Source: Aphrocallistes beatrix (lineage: Eukaryota; Porifera; Hexactinellida; Sceptrulophora; Aphrocallistidae). From it: a DNA stretch of 64,000 nt. A model generated the notes under the pieces. It did no database searches, was not told the origin of the DNA, and saw nothing but the letters and a program-made list of their open reading frames with translations. A program made the translations under genes and the position numbers. Within the stretch, counting starts at the first letter, position 1, and each line of letters starts with the position of its first letter. Shown here piece after piece: positions 17,802-28,213 of the stretch. The stretch is taken from contig OY725496.1 in the NCBI GenBank assembly GCA_963281255.1, positions 930,001-994,000 on the forward strand. The letters are read 5' to 3'.

Positions 17802-19134
17802 CAGGGTGTCAGATAATTATTTTCAAATTTTAATTTGATTATATGCGAAGAAGTAGATGTTGCAGGCATATATCAATCATTTTATGTGTTCATTTATGAT
17901 AATATATTAATAATCAATTTTATAACCATCTCTATCTATTAAGAGACGGCATCTTTTAGGCATAGAAGACCAGTAAGGCTCTAGGAATACAGGATCGATA
18001 TTGCTCCAAATGTCATTAAGCTCACTTTTAAGGGCCGAAATGTTCTTTGGACTGCGTTTGGACAGTTCGTACTTGATCCAACCAAAGAGATTTTCTATTG
18101 GATTAACATCTGGACTTTGGCTTGGCCACTCTAACCTCCTATTAGGCATATTTTCGTTCATCCAAGCCTTTGTTGCCTTCGAGGTGTGCTTTGGATCGTT
18201 GTCCATAACCAAAACCCACTCTTTATTGTGAAATACTTTTGCTTGTGCTAATAAATGAACCTCCAATATCTTTGTAAATAGGGACGAGTCAAGATTTTGA
18301 GTGAATATGCATAAAGGAAATGTTCCTACGGACGAAAATGCAGCCCAGATGTGTATTTTCTGTGTATGTTTGCAAGTGGGTTGCAGGCGAATTTGACCTT
18401 TTTTGGTCCACATTCTGACACGACCTCTTGATAGCCATATAGAAGCTTCATCAGCAAAAATTGAGTGTTCCCATCTTCTTGACATATTGCACTTAGCCCA
18501 TTCTACCCTATAAAGGCGATTCTTTTCGCTTAACATCGGAATTTTTACTGGATACGGCTTCGAGTACTCAAGGTTACGAAGACATCTGTGTACTGTATCT
18601 CGAGAGATAATCACTGGTGATTTTGATGTCAATGTTCGTATAGAGGTAGTAGGATCCAAGCTGATGGATTTCGCGACAAATTTCTTTATTTGAGGAATAA
18701 GTTTAGAGGGTCTACCTGCGCCTTTCTTGTGTTTAATCCCAACTCCTGATTTAATGCTAGAATTTACATTGTAAACAGTCCTGGTGGACACACCTACAAG
18801 TCGACTAATTTCTTCAATCGAGTGCTTTTTACCATCTAATAAGATTCGTATGTGAATGCGCTTTGATAGTTGAGACATAATAGAACAAATTATCTAGCAA
18901 ATAATTGTAAAAATATCAATAAATAAAAATCAATAAAAAAAGTCGCGTCATCATGATGACGTAACGATTTTCAACCTAAAAATCAAATTGTCCACTTAAA
19001 TGAATGATTTTAAATTTAGTCAAAGCCTACTTAGGTTCATTTCCACCAGCAAAATGCAGCTAGTCATAGTTGCTCTAGGTTCTGAAACCATGAATGATAA
19101 ACCAATGTTTTGAAAATAATTATCTGACACCCTG
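17802..19134 (-). mobile_element. Tc1-like element, 1.33 kb, complete
   Basis: Inverted ends CAGGGTGTCAGATAATTATT (about 25 bp, near perfect), flanked by TA at 17800-17801 and 19135-19136. One uninterrupted transposase frame on the minus strand. Both ends and the frame look intact, which makes it the youngest-looking DNA transposon here. Confidence 0.93.
17907..18878 (-). CDS. Tc1-type transposase, intact (323 aa)
   Basis: DDE cut-and-paste transposase acting on the ends of its own element. The N-terminal half has paired HTH units (HSIEEISRLVGVSTRTVY; then a GRPSKL hook and TSIRTLTSKS...ISRDTVHRCL). The catalytic core has IFADEASIW (first D), LVMDNDPKHTS (second D) and SPDVNPIENLFGW (E), with 35 residues between the second D and the E by my count, so DD35E rather than the common DD34E. 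Ends WxxxPxRC-type MPKRCRLLI. No frameshift or stop over 323 codons, and both element ends are present. Start MSQLSKRIHIRILL is the first ATG inside the element. Possibly active or recently active. Confidence 0.93.
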   Translation of the reverse strand: MSQLSKRIHIRILLDGKKHSIEEISRLVGVSTRTVYNVNSSIKSGVGIKHKKGAGRPSKLIPQIKKFVAKSISLDPTTSIRTLTSKSPVIISRDTVHRCLRNLEYSKPYPVKIPMLSEKNRLYRVEWAKCNMSRRWEHSIFADEASIWLSRGRVRMWTKKGQIRLQPTCKHTQKIHIWAAFSSVGTFPLCIFTQNLDSSLFTKILEVHLLAQAKVFHNKEWVLVMDNDPKHTSKATKAWMNENMPNRRLEWPSQSPDVNPIENLFGWIKYELSKRSPKNISALKSELNDIWSNIDPVFLEPYWSSMPKRCRLLIDRDGYKIDY

Positions 19135-19139
19135 TATAT

Positions 19140-20300
19140 AAAACAACGACCATTGCATTTATCCATGGTGTCAAAAGTGAGAGATTGTTTACAGAAATAC
19201 ATACTACAGGAATTTGATGGGTATTCAGATTAGATTACACAATACTCAATAGAGAATGTGACAATTTGACAAGTCAGTTCTTCTATCTACATCAGATAAT
19301 TAGGTATAAATAAGATTGGCTATTCTAACACCTTTAAAATTGTCTCTGTCGTTATGGAAGACTTCGCGCCTATCTCTGAAGGAGAACTTAGAGTCAGAAT
19401 AGCGCCTTTCTTGTGGAGCTTAGAAGTGTCGGGCCTACCATACGATCCTCGACTGCTACGGTAACTCGTCTCGTTAGAAACATTGCAAACACAAACAATA
19501 ACAAAACATAAACAATATGATGATTTAGCTGGTGAATGCTATCTGTTTTGACGCACTAACGTAAACGAACAAAGTTCTCAGCAACAGACACTTAGTCGAA
19601 GACAAGTAAATGTTCTAATCTCTCTTATCTTCAACTATTGCATTGTATACAGCACAGCGCTGTTACGTGTAACTAATCAGGTTGCATAGGAGGAGTTAGT
19701 GGTAGCAGTGTAAAGACATGTGATATCATAACATGTTGTAATTATGATGGAAGTAGAATATGAGATCTTCCATAGACATCCAAGAATGTAAATACATTGC
19801 TAAACTAAGGTAACCAGTATGTAAGCTAAAACAGAGATTTATAAATCATTCTTGGATAATTGTCTGATGTGGAAATAATGAGATAAATAATTAATGTAGT
19901 TGTAAATAAAGTTGTGCTAACAAACATCAAGAATATATTTGTAGCTGTGAGTCATTACATAATGGTAATTCAGCCGAAGAAATTACATAAATCGAGAGAA
20001 AATGAAAGTAGGGGTTGGAGTTGAATGGCGAACATTTCGTCTCTGGACACTCTGTCGTCTGAACATTAGTTAACGGACAACGAGTAGCGGAATTTTCGCT
20101 CTATGAAATACCCCTTTCGCACCTACTTATTTCTCAATCAAAAGTTCTCATTTTCTTACCCTTTTTTCAAACATACTCCACTCCAAAACCCTTAACTTCC
20201 GTTCCAAGCGTTAGTACCCGTTTATTCTAGTCTCTGATTAATGAAGCGAAATTCTCGTGAAACAGAGACGAAAATTACGTTGATATGTGTATATTATTTA
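19140..20300. other. No gene recognised
   Basis: No convincing gene. A segment at 19855-19955 (AACATCAAGAATATATTTGT and flanks) is repeated at 35305-35400, a dispersed or segmental duplicate. Confidence 0.45.
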
Positions 20301-20305
20301 TATAT

Positions 20306-20480
20306 ATACTATAACGATTTGTTTGCAGAAACTACCTGGCACTGAAAGCAAATTTTTGGCATATGAGAACCTTTTGGCTATGGCTCGCTAAGTTCTGATC
20401 TCAGACGAAAATGTCGACTCATCATTGAATTATGACATCATTGGCACCTTTCACCTTGAGCAAGCGAAGCGCGCTTGTGA
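20306..20480 (+). repeat. Family A, short deleted copy 2
   Basis: GTTTGCAGAAACTACCTGGC start segment to GCAAGCGAAGCGCGCTTGTG, missing the middle as in 14589-14689; the similarity between these two continues about 160 bp past the end. Confidence 0.65.
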
Positions 20481-20747
20481 TAATGATCTGATGAGTAGAA
20501 CCGAGGAGAGATTGGGTTAATCTAAATTTGCTCAGAACTGAAGTACAAGAGAACCCCAGAATTAGAATCAAAGAGACTCCCTTCAACAGGAATCCGCGGG
20601 ACTTCCTGTGCGCATCTGTAGAATCCAGAATCTAAAATCCAGGGAAATTTTCAAGAGGGATTGGTAGGTATGCTATGGAGATTTCCACATGAATTTTATG
20701 GGAATAGGATGGGAATGGGAATTGAAATTTCATTTCCATGGCAGCCC

Positions 20748-21009
20748 TCTCGGTATGTCTCTGCTTACTGCAATGCGTGTGCAATATCTCAAAGGTTAAA
20801 TTTTTCCGACTAGCTGGCTCTGCTAATATTAGTCAATGATAATTCTATAAATATAGGCAAATACAGTTTACTCTACTATAATATGGTTGTTCAAACAAAT
20901 ACTGTAATTGGATATCTCTTTAGACATTATTAAGAATAATAATTCGTATTTAATTACATCTCAGCTAGATATGTACATATTAGAATTATTATTGAGTTCT
21001 ATTGAGTGA
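20748..21009 (+). promoter_or_regulatory. Upstream region conserved between paralogues
   Basis: About 250 bp upstream of the coiled-coil/NHL gene is preserved almost colinearly upstream of its paralogue (23632-23882): TCTCTGCTTAC, ATATCTCAAAGGT, ATCTCTTTAGACA, ATTACATCTCAGCTAGATAT, TGAGTTCTATTGAGTGA just before ATG. It probably contains the promoter; the conservation may be only recency of duplication. Confidence 0.45.
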
Positions 21010-22224
21010 ATGGCTACGCGTGAAGGTATTAGAGGAGGTTTGGAGGGATTGGATCGGTTCGATGCTTTAACACAGGAAATAAAAGAGAAGTTCTCTCACT
21101 TCCATTCTCTGCTCGAAACACGAAGAGTGTTTCTTCTTAAGAGAGTGAAGAAAATGAGAGAACTCTACCAGCAGCATCAGGAACTGTCAGTGGCGATAAA
21201 AGAGGTGGAAGATTTCAGTAAAGCAACCAATGAAATGTTGAAAATGAATTTGACTGCAAAGAAGAAAGAAAATACAATTAAAATGTGGGATGATGAAATT
21301 GAAGAGTTAACTGGAAAAAAGGCGGGTTTGCATCAAGTTTCTGCTCTTAAGTTCCTCGACAATAGTGAAATGTTTTCTGATTGTGTGAAGAGAATACATT
21401 TGAGAGAAATAGAAGCAGTGGAGTATAGTAAAAGAAGGGAACCCATTTTCATGAACGAGAAGATAGGATACGGTGAAGGGGAAGTTATTAATCCACAAAG
21501 TTTATCTATTGACGATGCGAATAACGAGGTTTTTGTTGTTGATTACATTAAGAAATTAGTATGTGTCTATTCTTCAGGAGGGGATTTTATTAGAAACTTT
21601 GGAAAAGAACAGCTGAATGGACCTTATGGCATTTGTCTATCTGGAGAATTCATATTTGTATCAAATCTATTAAGTTCAGTAATTTCCAAGTTTAGTAAAA
21701 CTGGAGAGTTTGTGAAGAGTTCTAACTTAGAAGGTGAGAATGCTATTCAGCTTAAGAATCCAAGAGGTATGTGCGTACATAATGAATTTGTATATATTTG
21801 TAATTATGGACATAATAGAATCGAAATGTTGAAACTAGATCTGACATTTGTTAAGAATTTCGGAGAAGATAAACTAGAATATCCACGAGATATCAAACTA
21901 TTCAAAGATCAGATATTTGTTCTCGTTCAACTTAATAGTACAATTCACACATTCAATATAGAACACAATTATCTCCGTTCTATCCATTTCACAGGACTAC
22001 AGAGTCAGATATCTAATGCTTACTTCTTCTCAATTGACAATAATGGTAACTTTATAGTTAGTGACAAAGAACCTGGTTGTTTGAAAGTATTCAATCCTTC
22101 AGGAGAACATGTAGAGACACTAGGAAAAGGATTTCTGTCTCTACCTCAAGGTGTCGCTATAGATAATCAACAGCGTATTGTCGTTATTTGCTTGTCGAAT
22201 TATAAATGTTTCCAAGTTTACTAA
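21010..22224 (+). CDS. Coiled-coil/NHL-repeat protein, intact (404 aa)
   Basis: Residues 1-125 are charged, leucine-rich and helical (a coiled coil: EIKEKFSHFHSLLETRR, KKMRELYQQHQEL, WDDEIEELTGKKA). From about residue 150 follow six NHL-type blades, for example NPQSLSIDDANNEVFVVDY, GPYGICLSGEFIFVSN, NPRGMCVHNEFVYICN, AYFFSIDNNGNFIVSD and LPQGVAIDNQQRIVVI, making a beta-propeller for protein or RNA contacts. This is the TRIM-NHL layout without RING and B-box, so no ubiquitin-ligase activity is expected from this chain alone; cytoplasmic scaffold is the best guess. A stop codon directly precedes the ATG (TGAATGGC), so the start is fixed. Single exon. Paralogue at 23883. Confidence 0.9.
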   Translation: MATREGIRGGLEGLDRFDALTQEIKEKFSHFHSLLETRRVFLLKRVKKMRELYQQHQELSVAIKEVEDFSKATNEMLKMNLTAKKKENTIKMWDDEIEELTGKKAGLHQVSALKFLDNSEMFSDCVKRIHLREIEAVEYSKRREPIFMNEKIGYGEGEVINPQSLSIDDANNEVFVVDYIKKLVCVYSSGGDFIRNFGKEQLNGPYGICLSGEFIFVSNLLSSVISKFSKTGEFVKSSNLEGENAIQLKNPRGMCVHNEFVYICNYGHNRIEMLKLDLTFVKNFGEDKLEYPRDIKLFKDQIFVLVQLNSTIHTFNIEHNYLRSIHFTGLQSQISNAYFFSIDNNGNFIVSDKEPGCLKVFNPSGEHVETLGKGFLSLPQGVAIDNQQRIVVICLSNYKCFQVY

Positions 22225-22499
22225 CTTATTTCATATTTTCTTCATTCTTTTGTTATTTCTTAGAGTGATTTGAGTAGGTTCATTATTTCTTATATACCCC
22301 ACTGTAATGAGAATTGTCAAAGTGTTGAGTCTTGAACTGATCTGTTCTTGAATGTATCTGTTTATCTTAATTGTTGATAACGACCGTATATCCTCGAATA
22401 GTTTCCGGGGCGATTATTAATTTTTAGTACCGTTTACCACCTGAAGTAAAATTAATGTTTCAGTTTTAAGATATTTTTAAATGAATATAAGGCTTTTCC

Positions 22500-23022
22500 T
22501 CACCCCAAAACCTCAAATTTAACTTGTCCATCGAGATCAAAATGGGCTTCATCACTCCAGTCAATATCAAGGACATCAATTTCCCCTTCCTCAATCTTTG
22601 CTAAAATATTTGAAAAAATGACCCTTTTCCTTTTGAAGGTCATTTTGCTTCTGTAAGATCTGTATTTTGTAGGAGAAGAGGATGAGATCATCATGAAGAA
22701 TCCTTCTGACCGTTGTCCTGGACAATTGGAGCTCTTTTGAAAACCTTCTTGAGGAACGGTGAGGAGAATCAGCCGGTTTGTCCTTCATCTTTCGGATGTT
22801 TGACTGGGTCCTGGCAGTGACTGGTGCACCTTATCTGGATAAATCCTGTACAGTGCTGTTCTCTTCAAGTTTCTTAATGATATCAATGATAGTCTGGTGG
22901 TGTGTGGCCTTCCTGCTGTTGTAGAAACGCCTAAACCGTCTTTAAGTTGTGATGAGAGAGCCCTGGCTTTCATAATACCATTTGATGATGCTCGCCCTCT
23001 CTGGCTCTGTGAGCCTTGTCAT
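22500..23022 (-). pseudogene. Tc1/mariner-superfamily transposase remnant
   Basis: From ATG 23022: MTRLTEPERASIIKWYY, then across stops and frameshifts HHQTIIDIIKKLEENSTV, PHRSSRRFSKEL, TVRRILHDDL and, at 22570-22510, the first catalytic motif WSDEAHFDLDG. This is an HTH plus start of the DDE domain of an IS630/Tc1-type transposase of a lineage different from the 17.9 kb copy. The rest of the catalytic domain is missing. At least two in-frame stops and two shifts. Confidence 0.7.
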
Positions 23023-23176
23023 AACTTCCTAGTGATATTGGGGTTAGTAAAATACAAAATAGTTATTGCAGTTATTTCCAAATCTCCAGGTCTAGTAAAG
23101 TCTAGAATCTAGTGCATAGAGCAGACTCAGATAGAACTCTAGTTTGATAATTACTAAATTGACCTACCCTACGACC

Positions 23177-23565
23177 TTAGGCGCCAAGTTTTGGAAAATA
23201 AAATTAAACCTGGGAGGGGCTAAGAGCGAGCGACGGTAAGGGAGTCTGGGGGCAACCCCCCGCAAGCCCCCCATAAAAGTTTTCTGAGATTTTATAAAAT
23301 ATCGATCTACAGCTATTGTTGTCACCTAGGGAAAATAAAATCTCTCTAGTAGAATAAAAATGTAATTGGGATATACATATATAAATATATATATAGAGAG
23401 AGAGAGAGAGAAGGCTCAACATAATTATGGGGTTCAGTTGTAACCTATAAATTTATGTGAAGTCCTGCCATACCACAGCTTCCTCCACTGTCCACTGCCC
23501 GGCACCACGGCCCCCCACAGACAACTTGGGGGGCGCCCCAGGTACCCACACTTGGCGCCAATGCT
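23177..23565. mobile_element. Repeat family C, complete copy (389 bp)
   Basis: Inverted ends AGGCGCCAAG... / ...CTTGGCGCC with 7-bp flanking duplication TACGACC (23170-23176, 23566-23572). C- and G-runs near both ends; an AG-dinucleotide tract (23393-23411) in the middle. Related copies: 49865-50180 and a fragment at 42045-42175. hAT- or P-type origin possible. Confidence 0.7.
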
Positions 23566-23631
23566 TACGACCAGAGTCGTAGCGAACTGAACTTTAGGGT
23601 GCGACACAAAATTATTTGTTTTTTTACACCC

Positions 23632-23882
23632 TCGGAGCGTCTCTGCTTACGGCAATGTGTATATCTCAAAGGTATAATTATTCTCGATTAGCTGACCGTG
23701 GTTCATTTTAGTCAATAATGATTCCATAAATACAAGCGAAAGCAGTGTACTCTACGATAATACAATTGTCTACCAACTGTAATCAGATATCTCTTTAGAC
23801 ACAATTAAGAAATAATTCGTATTTAATTACATCTCAGCTAGATATGTATATATTATATGGATTATTGAGTTCTATTGAGTGA
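23632..23882 (+). promoter_or_regulatory. Upstream region of the second paralogue
   Basis: Duplicate of 20748-21009, starting right after the family C copy, which therefore marks or caused the left limit of the visible duplication. Confidence 0.4.
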
Positions 23883-25075
23883 ATGGCTACGCGTGAAGGT
23901 ATTGGAATTGGTTTGGAGGGTTTGGATCGGTTCGATGGTTTGTTACAGGAAATAAACGAGAAGTTCTCGCATTTCCATTGTCTCCTCGAAACACGAAGAG
24001 TGTCTCTTATTGAGAAAGTAAAGAAGATGAGAGAACTCTACCAGCAGCATCAGGAGCTGTTAGAAGCAATCAAACAGCTGGAAGTAGTTAGGAGAACAAC
24101 CAATGAAGTGTTGAAAATGAATTTGACTGCAAAGGAGAAGGAAAATACAATTAAAATCTGGGATGATAAGATTGAGGAGTTGACTGGAAAAAAGGCGGAT
24201 TTAGAACTAGTTTCAACTCTAAAGCTTGTCGAAAATGATGAGTTTTCTGATTGTGTACAGAGAATACATTTGAGAGAAATAGAAGCAGTGGAGTATTGTA
24301 AGAGAAGAGAACCTCTTGTCATGAAAGGGAATATAGGATATGGTGAAGGAGAAGTTATTGATCCTCATGGTATATCTATTGACGATGCGAGTAATGAAGT
24401 GTTTGTTGTTGATTACTATAAGCACTTAGTATGTGTCTATTCCTCTGAAGGAAATTTTATGAGAAAATTTGGAGAAAAACAGTTAAATAAACCTTATGGC
24501 ATCTGTCTATCTGGTGAATTTCTATTTGTCTCAAATTTATCAAGTTCAATAATTTCCAAGTTTAATAAAACTGGAGAGTTTGTGAAGAGTACTAGCTTAG
24601 AAGGTGAGAATGCTATTCAACTTAAGAGTCCAAAAGGTCTGTGTGTACATAATGAATTTTTGTATATTTGTAATAAGGAACATAACAGAATTGAAGTATT
24701 GAAATTAGATTTGACTTTTGTTTCGAATTTTGGAGAAGACGAACTAGTAAATCCGGGAGATATCAAACTTATTCACACATTCAGTACAGAGCAATTCACA
24801 CATTCAGTACAGAGCACAATTATCTCCGTTCTATTCATTTCACAGGACTACAGAGTCAGATATCTAACGCTTTCTTTTTTACAATTGACAATGGAGGTAA
24901 TTTTATTGTTTGCGACAGAAAAGCTGGTTGTTTGCAAGCACTAAATTCTTCTGGGGAAAGTTTAGAGACATTAGGAAAAGGATTTCTACTTCGACCTCAA
25001 GGTGTCGCTAGAGATATTCAACAGCATATTACCGTCATTTGCTTGTCGGATTATAAATGTTTACAAGTTTACTAA
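23883..25075 (+). pseudogene. Coiled-coil/NHL paralogue, frameshifted
   Basis: Near-duplicate of the gene at 21010 (same MATREGI start after TGA, same coiled coil and blades). Reading is clean for about 295 codons to PGDIKL. At 24775-24830 a 23-bp unit ATTCACACATTCAGTACAGA(GCA) is present twice and about 40 bp encoding a strand of the fifth blade are lost, which changes the frame; the open frame then runs on in a wrong frame to 24944. The rest of the propeller is still recognisable in DNA to the TAA at 25073-25075. Could yield a truncated protein with coiled coil and four blades. Few other changes, so the loss is recent. Confidence 0.85.
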
Positions 25076-25429
25076 CCTATTTAACATTTTCTATTCGTTT
25101 GTTATTTCTTATTAGTGATTTAAATAGGTTTAGTTATTTCTGATATGTCCCTTATTGTAATGAGAATTGTTAAGAAAAACCTATATCCTTGGATAGTAGC
25201 CGGGGCATATATATAAATTTTCAGCCCCGTTAATCATATGATGAAGAAGGAATATTTCAGATTTAAGCATTGGCTTAGAAAACGATATTCACTGTTCTCT
25301 ATCCGGATCTAGAGTGACTATTCCCCAGAGCGTGTAAATTGTGAACCTGTTTCAGTAGTCAGACGAGACTTTGTGTTCACGCTCAAATTTTAATAAGAAG
25401 TGCTGTTCCAATCTGACAATCTGGATTTA

Positions 25430-25690
25430 GGAGGCGTGGACAGAATCCCAGGTCGAGAGTGGTTGAAGGATGCTACATCTGCGGGGGCCGACATTCGTGG
25501 CGTTTCTGTCTAGATAAGAGATCTCCAGTTTGTGGAGAAAAGGGCAATATTTTGAAAGATTGTACAGTCAAGAGGTCAAGCGGCGAGGACAGGAAGATCT
25601 GGCGTATCGGACAAGCAGGGTCAACGGATACTCTAGCAGTAGTGCTTCTAGTGTTAATAATTAACGGCGAAAAAGTTCAAGCATTACTCG
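25430..25690 (+). pseudogene. Retroelement zinc knuckle/protease fragment
   Basis: In-frame stretch GCYICGGRHSWRFCLDKR and SPVCGEKGNILKDCTVKR, a pair of cysteine/histidine knuckles as in retrotransposon gag-pol, followed by INGEKVQALLEKSE where a retropepsin would read L-L-D-T-G. The coding match ends there and passes directly into the tandem repeats. Only a fragment of an LTR-type element; no LTRs seen. Confidence 0.6.
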
Positions 25691-26020
25691 AAAAGTCTGA
25701 GAATTCTATGGGCAGCTATGTATCATAGAATATAATAGAAATGTCTGAGAATTCTATGGATGGCTATGTACGTATAATAGTATCTAAAGAAATGTCTGAA
25801 AATTCTATGAGTGGAATGCATCATAGACGATAATATAAATGTCTGAAATTTCTATGGGTAGCTACATATGTACAGTAGCATACTGATAACTTATCAAAAT
25901 AAATGTATGAACTTCCAATACGAAAATCCATAGTATGCATAAGCATGTGTCTGAGAATTCTACAGCAAAGATAAATCCATGGTTTCATAATACAGTGTCT
26001 GAAAATTCTACGCAACAGAT
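25690..26020. repeat. Degenerate tandem repeat, 45-50 bp units
   Basis: Six or seven units start with ATGTCTGARAATTCTAYGG (25693, 25742, 25793, 25840, 25948, 25996) followed by a variable AT-rich tail. It directly follows the broken protease fragment. Confidence 0.7.
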
Positions 26021-26317
26021 CTAATAAATACTTCGATCAGCTTATGACACTCACATTCAATTAATTTGAGATAAAATACAGGTTTCAGTGCGGATGCGTG
26101 TTTAATGCGGGTCACCTGAGGTCTATGTACTGTCTTACCAGCTCTTACTGAAGAATTTAACAGGGTGGCTCATAAGTTCTGTGACAAGCTTCATTACATA
26201 TAAAATTTCTTATACTCAAACAATCTTAGTTATTAGGGTCTATAGAGATTGTAATTCAAATATTCTCAATGATTTTAAAAGATCTTTCCAGTCTAAGACG
26301 TGGAACTGTGTTTTGTA

Positions 26318-26756
26318 TGGTGATTTTATGGGGGAAAAATGTGTCCTAGCACGCAGCGAAAATTGAGAATTAGGACCCACTGCTTTCGAATGATCATTCT
26401 AGAGTCTTCAAATTCTCACATTTTCCTCGAACACTCTAAATTTGTAGAAATATAAGATGTTTATATCAGTACATATTGAGAACCATTTGGATCAGATTTC
26501 TGGTGGTATGAAAAAAGTGCAATTTTGGGTGATTTTGCAAAATGTACCTAATTTGATCTCGTGAAATAATAACTTTCTCTCATTCCTGATAATGAATTCA
26601 ATGGATTTTTGAAGTACTTCCATAGTGAATGAAAGGTATCTGGTGCTAAATCGTCATTGAACATCGATTATGAAGACATGTTTTATAGAAGCAGTGACCT
26701 TGATTCTCGAGTTTCGCTGCGTGCTAGGACACATTTTTCCCCATAAAAACTCACCA
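26318..26756. repeat. Inner inverted repeat in the composite
   Basis: 54-bp arms (TGGTGATTTTATGGGGGAAA... at 26318-26371 and its complement at 26703-26756), flanked by TA on both sides. The interior (TCTTCAAATTCTCACATTTTC...) recurs at 30487-30640. Non-coding. Confidence 0.6.
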
Positions 26757-26895
26757 TAAGCTTTATCGTAAAACCTCTGACCATATGCTAAGCAATGCCA
26801 TTATCCCTTCTAGTGATAAAAACAAGTTAATATCTATCTTCATGGATCAGCAACGCTCCTTTTACAAGAATGTATGATTATCTCGATACATCAAC

Positions 26896-27438
26896 ATGGA
26901 GAGACTGATGGATCCTACCAATGGAGACCTCTATCTCATCGAAGTTTTGGTTAATGTTGATGGATTGAGCAGTAGAGAACTGTTGATATCTGAGTATGTT
27001 GTGTTAGGACACACTTCTCTCCCTCAAGATATTCTCTGCCGCCCTACAGCTATGAAAATGCACAGAAACACTTCCATTCACTTTCTCGTAACACATCGCA
27101 ATCTCCCACACATGTTGCGAGAGTTTGTTCAGAACATGGAACGGATCTACGTTGAAACGGGAGATGAGGATTTCGGTGTAATAATTGTTAACTATGAATC
27201 TCCTCATATTGATGCTATAACTCTGATGCGTCAGAGCAAACTGAAACACTGATCTATCATAGAGATGGATGGACCATTTGAGAGGACTACTGCAATCAAT
27301 CTCGGAATTGACAGTGTGAGTAACCCAGACAACATTATATTCACTGTCGATCTCTACCTCTACATTCCTTCTCATCTCCCTGACACCACCCGTAAGCACA
27401 CGTTTCAAGGCTATTCTGGATTTGCTCCTATCGTATAA
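26896..27438 (+). pseudogene. Chondroitin GalNAc-transferase-like fragment
   Basis: 118 codons from 26896 to a TGA at 27250, after which the same frame stays open to 27438. The protein reads NGDLYLIEVLVNVDG, then RNTSIHFLVTHRNL...MLREFVQNMERI, and after the stop GPFERTTAINLGID, NIIFTVDLYLYIP and RKHTFQGYSGFAPIV. This order (a V-P-L-like strand, F-x2-F-x-x-N-x-E-R, G-F-S-R-A-like loop, D-x-D region) is that of chondroitin synthase/CSGalNAcT glycosyltransferases. The metal-binding D-V-D is degraded to D-L-Y. It is a piece of the catalytic domain only, with an internal stop, inside the composite element, and so is probably a captured or processed fragment. Confidence 0.5.
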
Positions 27439-27611
27439 CCATCTGGGGGGTCTCAGGCGCTGTAAGTCCCTAGCGTGGTTCAGCGGATAGATTAATTATA
27501 ACAATATTTGATACTGATAAACAAAATAATATCAGTGATCGATCGAAATGGATGTTTAAGCATTTGAGATGTTTTTCCTTTCTGCAGCTTCTATTCCCTC
27601 TGTATCTATTA

Positions 27612-28142
27612 TTAAGAAAAATTTGAAGTCATCCATCTAGGTTCATTTAATTCCATAACAGAACCATATACCCCTCTGGTACATCTGCCAGAACTTGTGA
27701 GAAATTTGCACCCAAATGCATAGTTTAGGAGAGTTGATTTTCCTGAGCTCTGAGGACCGATAATACTCAACACAATGGGAGCTTCAGTGATCTTTATAGG
27801 ACCTTTGTTATAGCGTTGTACGAAGTCAGTTTGTTTAACATGAAAATGTCGCAGCATGCTATTTATTTCTTTGCTGAAAAAAACAAGGTCATCCCCGTCA
27901 ATCAGTTCGAATGGTTCACCACTTATCACATTATTGCACATACTCCTACTTAAGTAATCAAAGTACTCATTAATTGACCTGAGCTTTGCATTGGAATATT
28001 TATTACTCAGAACAGCTTCTCTCCACAGAATTTCGATGGAATATTTATCATTGGCTTGTTCATTGTTGAGAGGTGTTTTTAGGTTAAAAGACATACAAAA
28101 CACAGTTCCAGGTCTTAGACTGGAAAAGTCTTTTAAAATCAT
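27612..28142 (-). pseudogene. Very-large-GTPase (VLIG/GVIN-like) fragment
   Basis: Open frame of 176 codons. Residues near 125-160 read IVLSIIGPQSSGKSTLLNYA with P-loop G-x4-G-K-S, then SSGRCTRGVYGS, where the T of CTRG would be the switch-I threonine. The preceding 120 residues (EINSMLRHFHVKQ, QRYNKGPIKITEAP) match the pre-GTPase region style of interferon-inducible very large GTPases/URGCP. It ends at MTSNFS without the remaining G motifs, so only about a tenth of such a protein is present. Its first 17 codons lie inside the right inverted repeat arm and have a decayed mirror copy in the left arm (26270-26322). A captured, non-functional fragment is most likely. Confidence 0.65.
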
Positions 28143-28213
28143 TGAGAATATTCGAATTACAATCTCTAAAGACCATAACAGCTAAGATTGTTTGAGTATA
28201 AGAAATATTATAC

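Noticed and set aside
18001-18231. Plus-strand frame of 76 codons
   Set aside because: Antisense shadow of the Tc1 transposase.
20484-20500. CTGATGAG at 20.49 kb as a second hammerhead core
   Set aside because: No GAAA half and no stem II at the proper distance.
27004-27408. Minus-strand frame of 134 codons
   Set aside because: It is antisense to the GalNAc-transferase-like fragment, whose sense frame shows conserved motifs; length alone is not evidence.
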